A stretch of DNA of 64,000 nucleotides from the NCBI GenBank assembly GCA_037178625.1, contig CM074140.1:2170001-2234000 (forward strand). The letters are read 5' to 3'. Source of the stretch: Skeletonema tropicum. Its lineage: Eukaryota; Bacillariophyta; Thalassiosirophyceae; Thalassiosirales; Thalassiosiraceae. The stretch's first letter is position 1. Each line of letters starts with the position of its first letter. The notes under the pieces were generated by a model, which saw only the letters and a program-made list of their open reading frames with translations, was not told the origin of the DNA and did not search any database. Both the position numbers and the translations under genes were made by a program. Shown piece by piece: positions 63,858-64,000 of the stretch.

Positions 63858-64000
63858 ATGCGCCTCTCGTCTTCCGCCGCCTTTTGGGCGCTCCTCGCCT
63901 CCACCGCTCCCCACGGTTTCGAAGCCAAGGGGTTGCGGCGCAAACTCGTTGCTACAAGTGAGTGTACTATCATGGCGATTGAAACTCTCGCCATCGAAGA
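63858..64000 (+). CDS. Start of a secreted or plastid-type protein gene, cut by window edge
   Basis: ATG at 63858. The first 25 or so residues (MRLSSSAAFWALLASTAPHG, then FEAKG) form a signal peptide. The frame stays open to the end of the window (47 codons). An AAGTGAGTG at about 63956 could be a splice donor, so the first exon may end there. Too little is present to name a family. Confidence 0.5.
   Translation, partial: MRLSSSAAFWALLASTAPHGFEAKGLRRKLVATSECTIMAIETLAIE

Overview
The window looks like nuclear DNA of a diatom, most likely a centric (Thalassiosirales-type) species. The evidence is: compact genes on both strands; short GT-AG introns of about 75-170 nt; several N-termini with a signal peptide followed by a Phe-containing plastid-import motif; a short TTAGGG array; secreted proteins with PT-rich linkers and CC-type cysteine modules; and DIRS-like and LINE retroelements. 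No rRNA, tRNA or CRISPR was recognised. The species call is inference.

Layout. 1-1296 is a broken unknown gene running off the left edge (-). 2712-4896 is a membrane-bound class III adenylyl cyclase (-). 6422-7153 and 8507-9238 are tandem duplicate ankyrin-repeat genes (-), with TTAGGG and (TG)n tracts between them. 9775-11172 is a plastid/thylakoid-lumen VOC-domain protein (+). 12165-13412 is a cathepsin X/Z-like protease (+), followed by an unknown gene (13577-14431, -). 14733-21240 is a DIRS-like tyrosine-recombinase retrotransposon with perfect 108-bp inverted terminal repeats, abutting a 556-bp near-perfect palindrome. 21795-24420 is gene-poor DNA with several foldback elements. 25041-27594 is a fused bisphosphate-nucleotidase/APH-kinase-like gene (-). 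It is divergent from 28152-30773, a six-exon secreted LPMO-like protein (+).

31231-38616 is a giant CENP-E-like kinesin ending in a CaaX-like box (-), divergent from an unknown gene (39360-40358, +). 41678-42867 is a spliced methyltransferase-like gene (+). 43638-46961 is a MYND-finger gene with five apparent +1 frameshifts (+). 47063-49126 is glutathione synthetase (-). 49403-61718 is a nested pair of nearly identical non-LTR retrotransposons: a younger copy (54513-61223) sits inside an older one, and both insertions have recognisable target-site duplications. The elements encode an APE-type endonuclease remnant, reverse transcriptase, RNase H, a zinc finger and a Ulp1-like cysteine protease. 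The right end holds a 157-bp tandem satellite and the start of a secreted-protein gene (63858 onward).

The host genes do not form one pathway. Three encode proteins with plastid-type leaders (VOC protein, nucleotidase fusion, glutathione synthetase). The most unusual content is the Ulp1-carrying nested LINE, the nucleotidase-kinase fusion, the LPMO with serially duplicated linker exons, the CaaX-ended kinesin, and the DIRS element next to a long palindrome. Several genes carry single-base frameshifts that may be decay or residual long-read assembly errors; this cannot be settled from sequence alone.
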